From NCBI GenBank assembly GCA_964450685.1, contig CAYVDN010000022.1:1-52941 (forward strand): 52,941 nt of DNA, read 5' to 3'. The position numbers were made by a program, and so were the translations under genes. Below, piece after piece: positions 42,911-51,337 of the stretch. The DNA comes from JBAOHV01 sp964450685 (GTDB lineage: Bacteria > Actinomycetota > Acidimicrobiia > Acidimicrobiales > Microtrichaceae). Positions within the stretch are counted from its first letter, which is position 1. Each line of letters starts with the position of its first letter. The notes beneath the pieces were generated by a model that saw only the letters and a list, made by a program, of their open reading frames with translations, had not been told where the DNA came from and searched no databases.

Positions 42911-43603
42911 ATGATCGATCACACACCCGGGGGAACCGGGAATGCAGCGGCCGCGCCTTCCGGACGGACGACGGTGAGGCGTGGCGCGCCGAGGGCACGC
43001 TACGAACGCACGACGATCATCGAGGTGCTGGACTCCGCGGTGATCGCCCACGTAGGCGTCGAGACTGCCGATGGGCCGCTGGTCCTGCCGATGGCTTACG
43101 GTCACGACGGAAAGACGATGTACCTTCACGGCGCTCTTTCGAACTCGCTTCTCGGAGCCGGCGACGACACCGAGATCTGCGCGACTGTGACCCTGCTCGA
43201 CGGCTTGGTCCTTGCCCGTACCGCCTTTCACAACTCGATGAACTATCGGTGCGTCGTCGTCCGGGGGCGAGGGCGAAAGGTCCACGACTCCAGGGAACGC
43301 GAGCGGGCCCTCCAACTCATCTCGGATCACGTAGTCGCCACCTGGGACAACGGCCGCACTCCTACCGATGCGGAGCTTCGCCGTACGCTCGTGCTGGCAC
43401 TGCCGCTGACGGAAGCCTCGGCGAAGGTCCGCACCGGCGACCCCGTCGACGAGCCCGAGGACCTCGACGGACCGCACTGGGCCGGCACCGTTGCCGTCAA
43501 CACCGTGTTCGGCCCGCCTGTGACCTCTGCTGACGTGCCCGACGGAATCGCCGTTCCCGAGGCGGTACGACACCTGTGCGGGGACGCCACAGCGGTCGAT
43601 TGA
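42911..43603 (+). CDS. Pyridoxamine 5'-phosphate oxidase-like FMN-binding protein
   Basis: A 230-residue split-barrel protein of the Pyridox_ox_2/NimA-like group. YERTTIIEVLDSAVIAHVGVETADGPLVLPM is the first strand pair, GKTMYLHGALSNSLL the FMN-phosphate region and NSMNYRCVVVRGRGRKV a late strand. Members bind FMN or heme and are involved in nitro-compound reduction or redox protection. It has no signal peptide. GAGACT six bases before the ATG suggests a leaderless start; the frame from 42803 overlaps the divergent gene and is rejected. It is convergent with the DedA gene. Confidence 0.83.
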   Translation: MIDHTPGGTGNAAAAPSGRTTVRRGAPRARYERTTIIEVLDSAVIAHVGVETADGPLVLPMAYGHDGKTMYLHGALSNSLLGAGDDTEICATVTLLDGLVLARTAFHNSMNYRCVVVRGRGRKVHDSRERERALQLISDHVVATWDNGRTPTDAELRRTLVLALPLTEASAKVRTGDPVDEPEDLDGPHWAGTVAVNTVFGPPVTSADVPDGIAVPEAVRHLCGDATAVD

Positions 43604-43682
43604 CCAGATGGGCAGACCGCGGCGGACGACCTAGTCATCCTGTGCCGGTGAGGCGCTCCACGAGTCGGTGGTGCCACTGGAG

Positions 43683-44345
43683 TCATCGGTCGGAGCGGCG
43701 GTTCGACTCCCCTTTCGAGTGGCCGTTCGGCAGATGGGGCAGCACGAGTCGACGCCACAGCAGGTAGAGGACCAGTCCGACGATCCCCACGATCACCACA
43801 CCCTGCAGCAACCCGACGAGGTCACCGACCTTCCTCCAGCGTTCACCGAGCACCGCTCCGGCTCCGATCAGCGCCGTGTTCCACATCAGGCTGCCGGCAG
43901 CGGTGAGCATCGTGAAGCGCGCCAGAGGCATCCGACGGAATCCGGCGGGTACTGACACCACCGAACGGATCAGCGGCACACACCGGCCGATCAGCACAGC
44001 AGTGCCCGCACGTCGGTCGAACCTATCCTCCGCGCGGACGAGGTCGGCCTCCTTCACCCCGAACCACCTGCCGTTGCGGACCACGAACGCGTGGAACCGG
44101 ACGGGGCCCACCGCTGCGGAGGCGCCGTAGAGCATCCAGGCGCCGATCACCGATCCGGCTGTTGCCGCCACGATCATCCCGAGCAGCGACGCCTCGCCCT
44201 CCCCCGCGACGAATCCCGCCAGCGGAAGGATCACCTCGGAGGGGATCGGCGGGAACACGTTCTCGAGCGCGACAAGAAAGGCCACGCCCGCATATCCGAG
44301 CGTCTCAACGACGGTGGTGACCCACCCAGCTATGTCATCGAGCAT
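43683..44345 (-). CDS. DedA-family membrane protein
   Basis: A 220-residue inner-membrane protein with five to six helices. The DedA signature is present in VALENVFPPIPSEVILPLAGF, and GRCVPLIRSVVSVPAGFRRMP is the conserved Arg/Gly/Pro loop, followed by GSLMWNTALIGAGAVLGERW. DedA proteins act as lipid-phosphate scramblases or in membrane homeostasis and drug tolerance. The start is the ATG at 44345. The C-terminal tail is short and basic. It lies 54 bp downstream of the fasciclin gene on the same strand and may be read through from it. Confidence 0.9.
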   Translation of the reverse strand: MLDDIAGWVTTVVETLGYAGVAFLVALENVFPPIPSEVILPLAGFVAGEGEASLLGMIVAATAGSVIGAWMLYGASAAVGPVRFHAFVVRNGRWFGVKEADLVRAEDRFDRRAGTAVLIGRCVPLIRSVVSVPAGFRRMPLARFTMLTAAGSLMWNTALIGAGAVLGERWRKVGDLVGLLQGVVIVGIVGLVLYLLWRRLVLPHLPNGHSKGESNRRSDR

Positions 44346-44399
44346 TCGACTGATGGCCGGTCGCCGGTCTCCGAAGAGCGGATCCGACGACCGGGCGTG

Positions 44400-44984
44400 T
44401 CAGCTCGTCGTGAGCACCTGATCGACGATGTAGATGGTGCCGTTGGCCACCGGGACGGGACCGCACGAGACGGTCGCTCCGTTGACGGTCAGGCCCTCTT
44501 CGCCATCCTCGACGGTCAGCTTCTCACCGGACAGCGAAGTGACCGAGCCTGACTCAGCGAGCGCGTCGAGCGACTCGTCGCCCTCCACGACGTGGGCACC
44601 GAGCAGGTCCTCGACCTGTTCCGGGTCCGCCAGCAGCGCGTCCAGCTCGGCTGCGGGGATCTGTCCGAAAGCGTCGTTCGACGGGGCGAACACCGTGTAG
44701 GGGCCCTCTCCCTCGAGCGTCGCCGACACCTCGGTCTCGGCGAGAGCTGTGTCGAGGGTGGTCAGGAGGCTCGACTGGGCGATCGCCTCGGCGGCAGTCG
44801 CCTCCGACATGGCTCCGAGGCTGCCCGGCCCATCACCCGGGATTGAGCCGCACAGCGATCCGGACGGAGCGCTCGCGGAGTCGCCGGCCTCGGCGCTCTC
44901 GTCGCTGCTCGAACATCCGGCCGCGGCGAGCGCCACGACGAGGGCAGCGGCCACCAGCATCAGTCGGGATCGGGTCGTCCGCAT
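44400..44984 (-). CDS. Fasciclin-domain (FAS1) lipoprotein
   Basis: A 194-residue lipoprotein with lipobox Cys24 (LAAAGC) and a Ser/Asp/Glu-rich linker. The single FAS1 domain (about 60-194) shows the H1 motif YTVFAPSNDAFGQIP and the later VEDLLGAHVVEG. It ends with LTVNGATVSCGPVPVANGTIYIVDQVL, close to the mycobacterial MPT70/MPT83 pattern. Such proteins act in adhesion or at the cell surface. AAGGAG lies before the ATG. The longer frame to 45107 has no such site and is rejected. Confidence 0.9.
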   Translation of the reverse strand: MRTTRSRLMLVAAALVVALAAAGCSSSDESAEAGDSASAPSGSLCGSIPGDGPGSLGAMSEATAAEAIAQSSLLTTLDTALAETEVSATLEGEGPYTVFAPSNDAFGQIPAAELDALLADPEQVEDLLGAHVVEGDESLDALAESGSVTSLSGEKLTVEDGEEGLTVNGATVSCGPVPVANGTIYIVDQVLTTS

Positions 44985-45111
44985 TCGGTTGCTCCTTGGT
45001 GTCGGGTTCGAGCCCGGGGCTCGTGTCGGAACGGTCCGGACCGGCGAAGGTACTCGTCCGGGTTGCAACAGCATGCCTCGGCGGGCGGTCCGGTAACGAT
45101 TCGGCAACTAC

Positions 45112-46080
45112 TCAGGCACGTTCTGCACGCCGACGAGCGACCTCGTAGCAGGCGACAGCGCCGGCCGACGCGACGTTCAGCGACGCGAGTCTGCCGTGCA
45201 GCGGTATGGACGCCACCACGTCGCACCGCTGACGGACCAGACGGGAGAGCCCTTTGCCCTCGGCGCCGAGCACCAGACACACGCCGTCCGCCGCAACGGT
45301 CAACTCGTGCACGGGGGTGTCACCGCCGGCGTCGAGGCCGACAACCCAGACCCCCGCAGCGCGCATCGTCTCGATCGCGGTCGGCAATCCCCCGACGAGT
45401 GCCATCGGCAGGTACTCGATCGCACCTGCAGCAGACTTGGTGACGGTGGGTGTCACGTGGACCGCCCGGTGACGGGGCAGGATCACGCCGGTGACACCCG
45501 CGCACTCGGCGATCCGGAGAAGCGCGCCCAGGTTGCCCGGGTCCGTGACCCCGTCGACCGCCAGGAGGAACGGGGTGGACCCGCCCTCACCGGGCGCGCA
45601 CAGCTCATCGAGGGTCGACTCGGGTAGCTCCGCTGCCCGAGCGACCACCCCCTGTGGAGCGTCGGTGTGACTCAGCGCATCCAGCTTCGAGCGTCCCACC
45701 TCGGTGAGCGGCACCCTCAGCTCGGATGCGAGCTCGACGATGTCGGACACGATGCCCGCCCTGTCCGTTTCGGCCGAGAGGAGGATCTCATGGGTCCGGC
45801 GTCTCCCGGCCAGGAGGAGCTCGCGAACAGCTTGTCGACCCTCGACCTGGGTGCCGCCCAGACCACGCTCACGGGTACCTGAGCCCTTGCCGGTACGGCC
45901 CGTACGGTCGGGACCTTCCCGCCCCGATCGTCCGCGACCCCGTGTCGCTCCTCCGGGGGCAGTTCGGTCAGGTGTGCCCCGACGCTTCTGAGGCCCGCCC
46001 TGTTGACGGCCGCCCTGCTCTCGCCCGCCCTGTTGACGACCGCCCTGGCGACGCCCACCTCTGTCTGATCCGGCGCTCAC
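45112..46080 (-). CDS. rlmB: 23S rRNA (guanosine-2'-O-)-methyltransferase RlmB (TrmH/SpoU family)
   Basis: A 322-residue SPOUT methyltransferase that should modify G2251 in 23S rRNA. After a low-complexity basic N-terminus come the substrate-binding domain (EGRQAVRELLLAGRRRTHEILL) and the knotted domain: LAVDGVTDPGNLGALLRIAECAGVTGVIL (motif 1), LVLGAEGKGLSRLV (motif 2) and IPLHGRLASLNVASAGAVACYE (motif 3). The N-terminal about 60 residues are Gly/Gln/Arg repeats (GGRQQGGREQGGRQQGG). The GTG at 46080 overlaps the ispF stop (GTGA), so it is translated with ispF and ispD. Confidence 0.92.
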   Translation of the reverse strand: MSAGSDRGGRRQGGRQQGGREQGGRQQGGPQKRRGTPDRTAPGGATRGRGRSGREGPDRTGRTGKGSGTRERGLGGTQVEGRQAVRELLLAGRRRTHEILLSAETDRAGIVSDIVELASELRVPLTEVGRSKLDALSHTDAPQGVVARAAELPESTLDELCAPGEGGSTPFLLAVDGVTDPGNLGALLRIAECAGVTGVILPRHRAVHVTPTVTKSAAGAIEYLPMALVGGLPTAIETMRAAGVWVVGLDAGGDTPVHELTVAADGVCLVLGAEGKGLSRLVRQRCDVVASIPLHGRLASLNVASAGAVACYEVARRRAERA

Positions 46081-46565
46081 GACTCGGCCTCCATCGAGAC
46101 GACGAGAGCCGACGCAATGCAGGCGATACCCTCGGCACGCCCGAGTCCACCGATCCCCTCGGCGCGCCGTCCCTTGACCGTGACGGGGGCGCCGACCACA
46201 CTGCTCAGCCCCTGCTGCATGGCCGACTTGTGGGGAGCGAGCTTCGGTCGTTCGGCTATCACCGAGCAGTCGACGTTCACCGCCACCCAGCCCGCACCGC
46301 GTACCCGTGCCACGCACTCAGCCAGCAAGGACATGCTGTCAGCTCCTCTCCAACGCGCATCGGTGTCGGGGAACAGGGTGCCGATGTCGTCCAGTCCGGC
46401 TGCGCCCAGCAGTGCCTCGGCAACGGCATGGGCGACGACGTCGGCATCCGAGTGGCCATGCAGGCCGCTGGCCCCTGGGATCGTGACTCCGCCCAGGACC
46501 AGCGGCCTCGACATGTCGTCTGAGAACCTGTGGATGTCGAATCCGTTGCCGATGCGGTAGCTCAC
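46077..46565 (-). CDS. ispF: 2-C-methyl-D-erythritol 2,4-cyclodiphosphate synthase
   Basis: A 162-residue trimeric enzyme of the MEP isoprenoid pathway that forms the cyclic diphosphate. Metal ligands Asp10 and His12 (GFDIHRF) and His46 (VVAHAVAEA) are present, as are SDADVV and IGTLFPDTD. The C-terminal motif reads VKGRRAEGIGGLGRAEGIAC instead of the KATT-type version, a variant known in other bacteria. It overlaps ispD by 4 bp (ATGA) and rlmB by 4 bp. Confidence 0.95.
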   Translation of the reverse strand: MSYRIGNGFDIHRFSDDMSRPLVLGGVTIPGASGLHGHSDADVVAHAVAEALLGAAGLDDIGTLFPDTDARWRGADSMSLLAECVARVRGAGWVAVNVDCSVIAERPKLAPHKSAMQQGLSSVVGAPVTVKGRRAEGIGGLGRAEGIACIASALVVSMEAES

Positions 46566-47245
46566 GACGACGAGTCTGCTGCGTCGTCAGCTGCCGCGGC
46601 GAGCCAGGCCTCGGCGACCACTCGGTCGTCCGGCTCGGTCAGCTTCAGGTTGCGGCGCTCGCCGGCCACCAGTTCGACCGTGCCGCCGAGAGCTTCGACC
46701 AGCCCGGCGTCGTCGCTGGCCTCGGGCGAGTTCGAATGGACGCGGCGCAGCGTCGCAGCGTCGAAACCCTGCGGCGTCTGGACTGCCCGCAGGTCGTCAC
46801 GGTCGACGACCCCGCCGTCGACGTGACGGATCGTGTCGACCACCGCTACAGCGGGCACCGCGGCTACCGCTCCGCCACGGACAGCGTCGATGACACGCCG
46901 GAACAGTTCGACGGATGCCAGCGGACGAGCGGCGTCGTGGACCAACACGACTCCCGCTTCCGCCGGAACAACTGCAAGTCCTGACCGCACGGACTCGGAA
47001 CGTGTCGACCCACCGACGACTACCGCGTCGGCCGATGGGACCTCGGTCGTGGGCTCGCCGGCCTCGTCGGAGGGAACGACCGCTACGACCATGGCTCCCG
47101 CACGACGTGCTGTCTCGACGCTGCGGTCGATCACCCGACTCCCGCACAGCTGTTCGAACTGCTTCGCTCCGCCCCAACGTCGACCCGACCCACCGGCGAC
47201 GACGATGCACCAAACGTCGTTGGTTCTTGGCGCCGGATCCGACAT
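46562..47245 (-). CDS. ispD: 2-C-methyl-D-erythritol 4-phosphate cytidylyltransferase
   Basis: A 227-residue enzyme that joins CTP and MEP in isoprenoid synthesis. The nucleotide loop is VVAGGSGRRWGGAKQFEQL with catalytic Arg and Lys, followed by GGSTRSESVRSGL, VLVHDAARPL, DTIRHV and QTPQGFDAATL. It is the first gene of ispD-ispF-rlmB. TAGCGT eight bases before the ATG is the likely -10 and gives a nearly leaderless message. It is divergent from the Crp-type regulator gene. Confidence 0.95.
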   Translation of the reverse strand: MSDPAPRTNDVWCIVVAGGSGRRWGGAKQFEQLCGSRVIDRSVETARRAGAMVVAVVPSDEAGEPTTEVPSADAVVVGGSTRSESVRSGLAVVPAEAGVVLVHDAARPLASVELFRRVIDAVRGGAVAAVPAVAVVDTIRHVDGGVVDRDDLRAVQTPQGFDAATLRRVHSNSPEASDDAGLVEALGGTVELVAGERRNLKLTEPDDRVVAEAWLAAAADDAADSSS

Positions 47246-47253
47246 GGATGGGC

Positions 47254-47259
47254 ACGCTA
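47254..47259 (-). promoter_or_regulatory. Candidate -10 of ispD operon
   Basis: TAGCGT on the minus strand, eight bases before the ispD ATG. The same hexamer and spacing precede the SCO6745-like gene (25632-25637). Confidence 0.4.
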
Positions 47260-47304
47260 GCGGTGCAGAGCCCCACGGAGACCTACGTCACCCGCCGGGG
47301 TCGG

Positions 47305-47310
47305 TACGAT
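47305..47310 (+). promoter_or_regulatory. Candidate -10 of the Crp-type regulator gene
   Basis: TACGAT overlaps the first two bases of the ATG at 47309. Transcription would start near 47317, making the in-frame GTG at 47318 a possible leaderless start. Confidence 0.4.
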
Positions 47311-47977
47311 GCTCGATGTGACGGACCTGGATCTCCTGCATGCCATCGAGTTGTTCGACCATTTCGATGATGACGACTTCAGACAGTTGGCCGATGCAGC
47401 AGAACCGATGGAGCTGATCCGCTCCGATGTCGTCTTCTCGGAGGGTTCAGAGGCGGACGCCTGCTACATCGTCGTCCAGGGACGCGTCGCGATCTCCAAC
47501 AAGTCCTTCGACGGTCGCGAGTCGATGTTCGCCATCATGGAGCGGGGCGACCTGTTCGGGGAGATGGGGCTCTTCGACGGCCTCGGCCGATCGGCTGAAG
47601 CGCGAGCCCTCGAGTCGTCGTCCGTGCTGAGGCTCCCCTATGACGTGCTGCGCAGCGTCTGGGAGACAAAGCCCGAACTGCTGTGGTCGGTCGTCCGGCT
47701 ACTGAGCCAGCGCATCCGCTCGACCGACGAGGCATTGGCGGACGCGTTCTTCCTAGATGTCACCGGTCGCACCGCCAAGCACCTCCTCGAGCTTGCCGGG
47801 ACGACCGACGAGTTCGAGATCCCGATCACCCAGGAGGAGCTGGCCGGGCTGGTGGGCGCCTCCAGGGAACGGGTCAACAAGGCGATCGCCAGCTTCCTGC
47901 GACTCGGTTGGATCGAACAGCAGGACAGGTCCTACAGGATCCTCAAGCGTCGCGAACTCGAGATCCGCGCCCAGTGA
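47309..47977 (+). CDS. Crp/Fnr-family transcriptional regulator
   Basis: A 222-residue cyclic-nucleotide-type regulator closely patterned on mycobacterial CRP. The sensor domain has FSEGSEADACYIVVQGRVAI and MERGDLFGEMGLFDGLGRSAEARALE, the phosphate-binding cassette region. The dimer helix leads to TGRTAKHLLELA and the helix-turn-helix ITQEELAGLVGASRERVNKAIASFLRLGWIE. No iron-sulfur Cys cluster is seen, so it is Crp-like rather than Fnr-like. The start may be ATG 47309 or GTG 47318. It occupies the slot between disA and ispD where many actinobacteria carry carD. Confidence 0.92.
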   Translation: MLDVTDLDLLHAIELFDHFDDDDFRQLADAAEPMELIRSDVVFSEGSEADACYIVVQGRVAISNKSFDGRESMFAIMERGDLFGEMGLFDGLGRSAEARALESSSVLRLPYDVLRSVWETKPELLWSVVRLLSQRIRSTDEALADAFFLDVTGRTAKHLLELAGTTDEFEIPITQEELAGLVGASRERVNKAIASFLRLGWIEQQDRSYRILKRRELEIRAQ

Positions 47978-47983
47978 ACGACC

Positions 47984-48035
47984 GCGGTCCGGTGAGCTGG
48001 CACAGGCGTGCCGGACTACGGGCCCGGCAGACCGC
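47984..48035. terminator. Possible bidirectional hairpin between convergent genes
   Basis: GCGGTC (47984-47989) pairs with GACCGC (48030-48035). Inside it is a second stem CTGGCAC-AGGC-GTGCCGG. It lies between the stops of the Crp-type gene and disA. There is no T-run. Confidence 0.35.
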
Positions 48036-49112
48036 TCAGCTCTTGTAGCGCTCCATGATGCTGGTCTCGGCGATGCGGGACAGCGCTGACTTGATCGTTT
48101 CGGCCCAGTGCTCACCGACACCTTCGACCGCTGCCAGCTCCTCGACGGTGGAACGGGAGATCCTGTCGAGCGTCGAGTACTCGGCGACGAGATGCTCGGC
48201 GATCGCCGAGGGGAGCCGCGGTATTCGGGCCAGCATTCGGTAGCCACGCGGTTCGATCGACGCGTCCAGGTCGTCGGTCTGACCAGAGAGGTGCAAGCTG
48301 TGGACGACCTCCTCGGCATCGAGCAACTCGTCGATCGTGAGGTCCGAGAGCGTGTCGATAGCCTGCTCAAGGTCCCACGACGCATCAGCCTGGACGTAGT
48401 CCCGTACGACCAGACGACGCTCGTCCTCGACACCGGCGAGCAGCTCGCGCAGCTGTAGCCGAACGAGACGGCCATCAGTTCCGAGCTCTGTCAGGTACTG
48501 CTCGATCTCCTCTGAGATGCGGGCCACCAGCTCGGCCCGCTGGAGCAGATTGACCACGTCGCGCAGCGTCACCGTGTCGTCGATCTCGAGCGACGTGAGA
48601 TTGTCAGAGACCTCGTCGAGGCGGGTCCGGTACCGCTCCAGGGTCTGGAGTGCCTGGTTGCAGCGCCCGAGGATGGCCGGGATTGACTCGAGCTGGTATC
48701 GCTCGTTCTTGGTGTAGACGGTCAGCACCGCCATGTCCTCAGACACCGAGATCACCGGGACTCCGATCGAACGGGCGACGCGTTCGGCAGTTCGGTGACG
48801 TGTGCCCGTCTCCTCGGTCGGCACGTTGGGGTTGGGCATCAGGTGAACGTTCGCCCGGGCGATGTACCCGGCGTCCGGTGTCAGCACGATGGCACCATCG
48901 GTCTTGGCCAGCTCCGAGAGGCGCTGGGGCGAGAAGGACGCGTTGACGAGGAATCCGCCCGAGGAGATGTTGAGCACCTCCGGGCCGTCACCGATGACTA
49001 TCAAGGCGCCCATACCGGCCTTGACGATCCTGTCGAGGCCCTCACGGAGAGGCCGACCCGGGGCTACTGCAGCCAGAGCGCTGAGCAGCTCCTTGCTGTG
49101 GCGTTCGGTCAT
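48036..49112 (-). CDS. disA: DNA integrity scanning protein DisA (diadenylate cyclase)
   Basis: A 358-residue octameric enzyme that makes cyclic di-AMP and scans DNA for branched structures. The DAC domain has GMGALIVIGDG, the DGA motif (72-74) and GTRHRTAER (103-111), all intact. A helical spine follows, and the C-terminal helix-hairpin-helix DNA-binding domain is seen in ISRSTVEELAAVEGVGEHWAETIKSAL. The ATG at 49112 follows GGAAGGG; the open frame to 49415 is antisense to radA and is rejected. It lies 50 bp behind radA on the same strand, the usual order. Confidence 0.96.
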   Translation of the reverse strand: MTERHSKELLSALAAVAPGRPLREGLDRIVKAGMGALIVIGDGPEVLNISSGGFLVNASFSPQRLSELAKTDGAIVLTPDAGYIARANVHLMPNPNVPTEETGTRHRTAERVARSIGVPVISVSEDMAVLTVYTKNERYQLESIPAILGRCNQALQTLERYRTRLDEVSDNLTSLEIDDTVTLRDVVNLLQRAELVARISEEIEQYLTELGTDGRLVRLQLRELLAGVEDERRLVVRDYVQADASWDLEQAIDTLSDLTIDELLDAEEVVHSLHLSGQTDDLDASIEPRGYRMLARIPRLPSAIAEHLVAEYSTLDRISRSTVEELAAVEGVGEHWAETIKSALSRIAETSIMERYKS

Positions 49113-49144
49113 CTGCGGTGACCCTTCCACCGGAACATCGACAC

Positions 49145-49150
49145 AGTCTA
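49145..49150 (-). promoter_or_regulatory. Candidate -10 of disA
   Basis: TAGACT on the minus strand, between radA and the disA start. It gives a short leader that carries the GGAAGGG ribosome site. Confidence 0.35.
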
Positions 49151-49162
49151 GGTGTAGCCGGG

Positions 49163-50518
49163 TCAGCTCCGGCGCAGGTCCAGAAGATCGAGCGCCGCTG
49201 CGAGGGTCGGTACCCGCAGGAGTTCGATCGGCGCGTCGATCTGCGGGGCGGAACGCGGGACTACGGCAGTTGTGAAACCGAGCCGAGATGCCTCGGCCAG
49301 ACGGCGTTCGATGCGACCCACCTGGCGTAGCTCGCCACCGAGTCCGACCTCGCCGCAGGCGACCGTGGTAGCTGCGACCGGCCGGCTGACGAACGAGGAC
49401 GCCAGCGCCATGCACAGGGCGAGATCGGCTCCGGGCTCGACCACGCGTGCTCCTCCCACGGCCATCGCGTAGACGTCGAGGGCACCGATGGGCAACTGGA
49501 CGTGGCGGTCCAGGACCGCCAGGAGCAGGGACAGGCGGCCCGAGTCGAGACCTTGTGCGGATCGTCGCGGCTGGCTCAGAGTCGAGGTGGCGACGAGCGT
49601 CTGCACCTCCACCAGGATGGGACGGTGACCTTGGAGCGCAGGCGTTACCACCGCGCCAGGTACCCCGGGGCGACGGTCGCCGAGGAACAGGCCAGAAGGA
49701 TCGGGGACGGGCTCGAGTCCGGAGCCGGCCATGGCGAACAGGCCGAGCTCCTCGGTGGAACCGAAGCGATGCTTCTGTGCTCGCAGCAGTCGCAGCGCGT
49801 GATGGCGATCACCTTCGAACGACAGGACCGTGTCGACGACATGCTCGAGCACCCTTGGCCCGGCGAGCTGGCCCTCCTTGGTCACGTGACCGACCAGCAC
49901 GACGGTGGTGCCCGAGGCCTTTGCCGCCTGCACCAGCTGATGTGCGCACTCACGTACCTGGGTGACCGAACCGGGAGCGGAGCTGTACTGCGGATCCTGC
50001 AGGGTCTGGATGGAGTCGACCACGCAGATCTCCGGCTTCGCCTCTTCGAGGTGGGTGAGAACGTGCGGGAGCGAGGTCTCGGCAGCGAGCAGGAGGTTCT
50101 CCGACAGTGCGTCCAGGCGGTCCGCGCGGAGGCGAACCTGGTCGGCGGACTCCTCACCGGTGACGTAGAGAACGGTGGCACCCGACCGCGCCCGCGCACC
50201 CATCAGTTGCAGCACGAGTGTGGACTTGCCGACGCCCGGCTCCCCACCGACGAGGGTCACGCTGCCGGGGACCAGTCCTCCCCCGAGCACCCGGTCCACC
50301 TCGCTCATCCCGGTCGGCACCGGGCGCCCGTCGGATGACCGTACGGCGGTGATCGGCACCGGGGGTGAAGCGGGCTGAGCCAGCACGCTCGCAGGGCTCG
50401 GTGTATCCAGTTCTTCGGCGAGGGTGTTCCACTCGCCGCAACCGCTGCACTGCCCCGCCCACTTGGGGGCTCCCGCGCCGCAGCTCATGCACCTGAATAC
50501 GGTCCTGGTCCGAGCCAT
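49163..50518 (-). CDS. radA: DNA repair protein RadA (branch migration helicase-like)
   Basis: A 451-residue RecA-like ATPase for recombination intermediates. The N-terminal zinc finger has Cys10, Cys13, Cys24 and Cys27 (CMSC, CSGC). Walker A is GEPGVGKST (92-100) and Walker B lies in ICVVDSI. The RadA-specific motif, normally KNRFG, reads KHRFG (249-253). The C-terminal Lon-like domain has DVYAMAVGGARVVEPGADLALCMALAS. ATG 50518 follows TAGGGT by seven bases, a leaderless pattern; a start at 50542 is less likely. It sits upstream of disA, whose product it is known to interact with in other bacteria. Confidence 0.95.
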   Translation of the reverse strand: MARTRTVFRCMSCGAGAPKWAGQCSGCGEWNTLAEELDTPSPASVLAQPASPPVPITAVRSSDGRPVPTGMSEVDRVLGGGLVPGSVTLVGGEPGVGKSTLVLQLMGARARSGATVLYVTGEESADQVRLRADRLDALSENLLLAAETSLPHVLTHLEEAKPEICVVDSIQTLQDPQYSSAPGSVTQVRECAHQLVQAAKASGTTVVLVGHVTKEGQLAGPRVLEHVVDTVLSFEGDRHHALRLLRAQKHRFGSTEELGLFAMAGSGLEPVPDPSGLFLGDRRPGVPGAVVTPALQGHRPILVEVQTLVATSTLSQPRRSAQGLDSGRLSLLLAVLDRHVQLPIGALDVYAMAVGGARVVEPGADLALCMALASSFVSRPVAATTVACGEVGLGGELRQVGRIERRLAEASRLGFTTAVVPRSAPQIDAPIELLRVPTLAAALDLLDLRRS

Positions 50519-50525
50519 GGGCGAC

Positions 50526-50531
50526 ACCCTA
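50526..50531 (-). promoter_or_regulatory. Candidate -10 of radA (leaderless)
   Basis: TAGGGT on the minus strand, seven bases before the radA ATG. No Shine-Dalgarno sequence is present. Confidence 0.45.
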
Positions 50532-50572
50532 CGGGTGCACACCGACAGCGAGATCGACCCTGTGTGGGCGTT

Positions 50573-51331
50573 TCAGCGTCGTCGACGGACCAGCCCGACC
50601 ACCACCAGCATCGCCGAGGTCACCAGTGCGATCACTCCGAAGGCGCCGAGCAGCCGGGTCCGTCCTGAAGTCACCGAGCTCTCCGAGCTGAGATGCTCAG
50701 AGCTCGGCTCGCCGCCGCTCAGCGGAAATGACCAGTGGGCATTCCCGTCCACGACCTCACCGTTGGTGTCGGGTTCCCCGCCCGGTAGACCGACGACGAC
50801 GTCCAGTACCATCGATTCCGGATTCGCTGCGCCTTCCATCGCCAGCTCCTCGGGTGTTCGTGCCAGAGGTAGTCCATCGAGCAGGTCCGTCAGCGACTGG
50901 TCACCGAACTGTTCGGGATTGCCGGTCAGCTCCACGTCTGCGGTGAAGCCGTAGGTGGTGCGGGCCAGCTCGTCATCGACGGTCAGCTCGACGTCACGGA
51001 ACACTCCGTCGACTCCGCCGATCTCGGCGAGGACCGCTGGCAGGTCGTCTGGCGATGCGAAGGACCGCTCCGCCCGGAGCTCCAGTCCGTCGTCCACCGC
51101 CCGGGGGGTTCGCACGCTCCATCCCGCTTCGACCAGGTCCCGGGTGTCGACAGCCGTGGCCGGGTCTCCGAGTCGACGGGCGGCCTCCGCGTCCAGGCGT
51201 ACCGTCACCGTCACGGTGCCGGATCCGTCTTCCTCTACGTCGACCAGCACCTCGCCTCGCACCTGGCACGCTGTGAGGAACAGTGCTCCGACGGCGACGA
51301 GGAATGTCGCTATGAGACGGCGGCGCAGCAC
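50573..51331 (-). CDS. LppM-like lipoprotein with C-terminal membrane helix
   Basis: A 252-residue lipoprotein: signal segment LIATFLVAVGALFLTAC with lipobox Cys22. The body is a beta-rich LppM-type domain (VLVDVEEDGSGTVTVTVRLD, WSVRTPRAVDDGLELRAERSF). A C-terminal helix (LLGAFGVIALVTSAMLVVVGLV) precedes a short Arg tail. LppM of mycobacteria affects phagosome handling, but the function here is unknown. The GTG follows TAGCCT by six bases, a leaderless pattern. It lies between clpC and radA on the same strand. Confidence 0.82.
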   Translation of the reverse strand: MLRRRLIATFLVAVGALFLTACQVRGEVLVDVEEDGSGTVTVTVRLDAEAARRLGDPATAVDTRDLVEAGWSVRTPRAVDDGLELRAERSFASPDDLPAVLAEIGGVDGVFRDVELTVDDELARTTYGFTADVELTGNPEQFGDQSLTDLLDGLPLARTPEELAMEGAANPESMVLDVVVGLPGGEPDTNGEVVDGNAHWSFPLSGGEPSSEHLSSESSVTSGRTRLLGAFGVIALVTSAMLVVVGLVRRRR

Positions 51332-51337
51332 GGGCCG

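Noticed and set aside
45990..46070. Repeated CGCCC/TGTTGAC units suggesting a small repeat array or CRISPR
   Set aside because: They encode the Gly/Gln/Arg N-terminal repeats of RlmB in frame; the units are too short and have no spacers.
49113..49415. N-terminal extension of DisA
   Set aside because: It overlaps radA coding sequence, has no family similarity, and a good ribosome site precedes the ATG at 49112.
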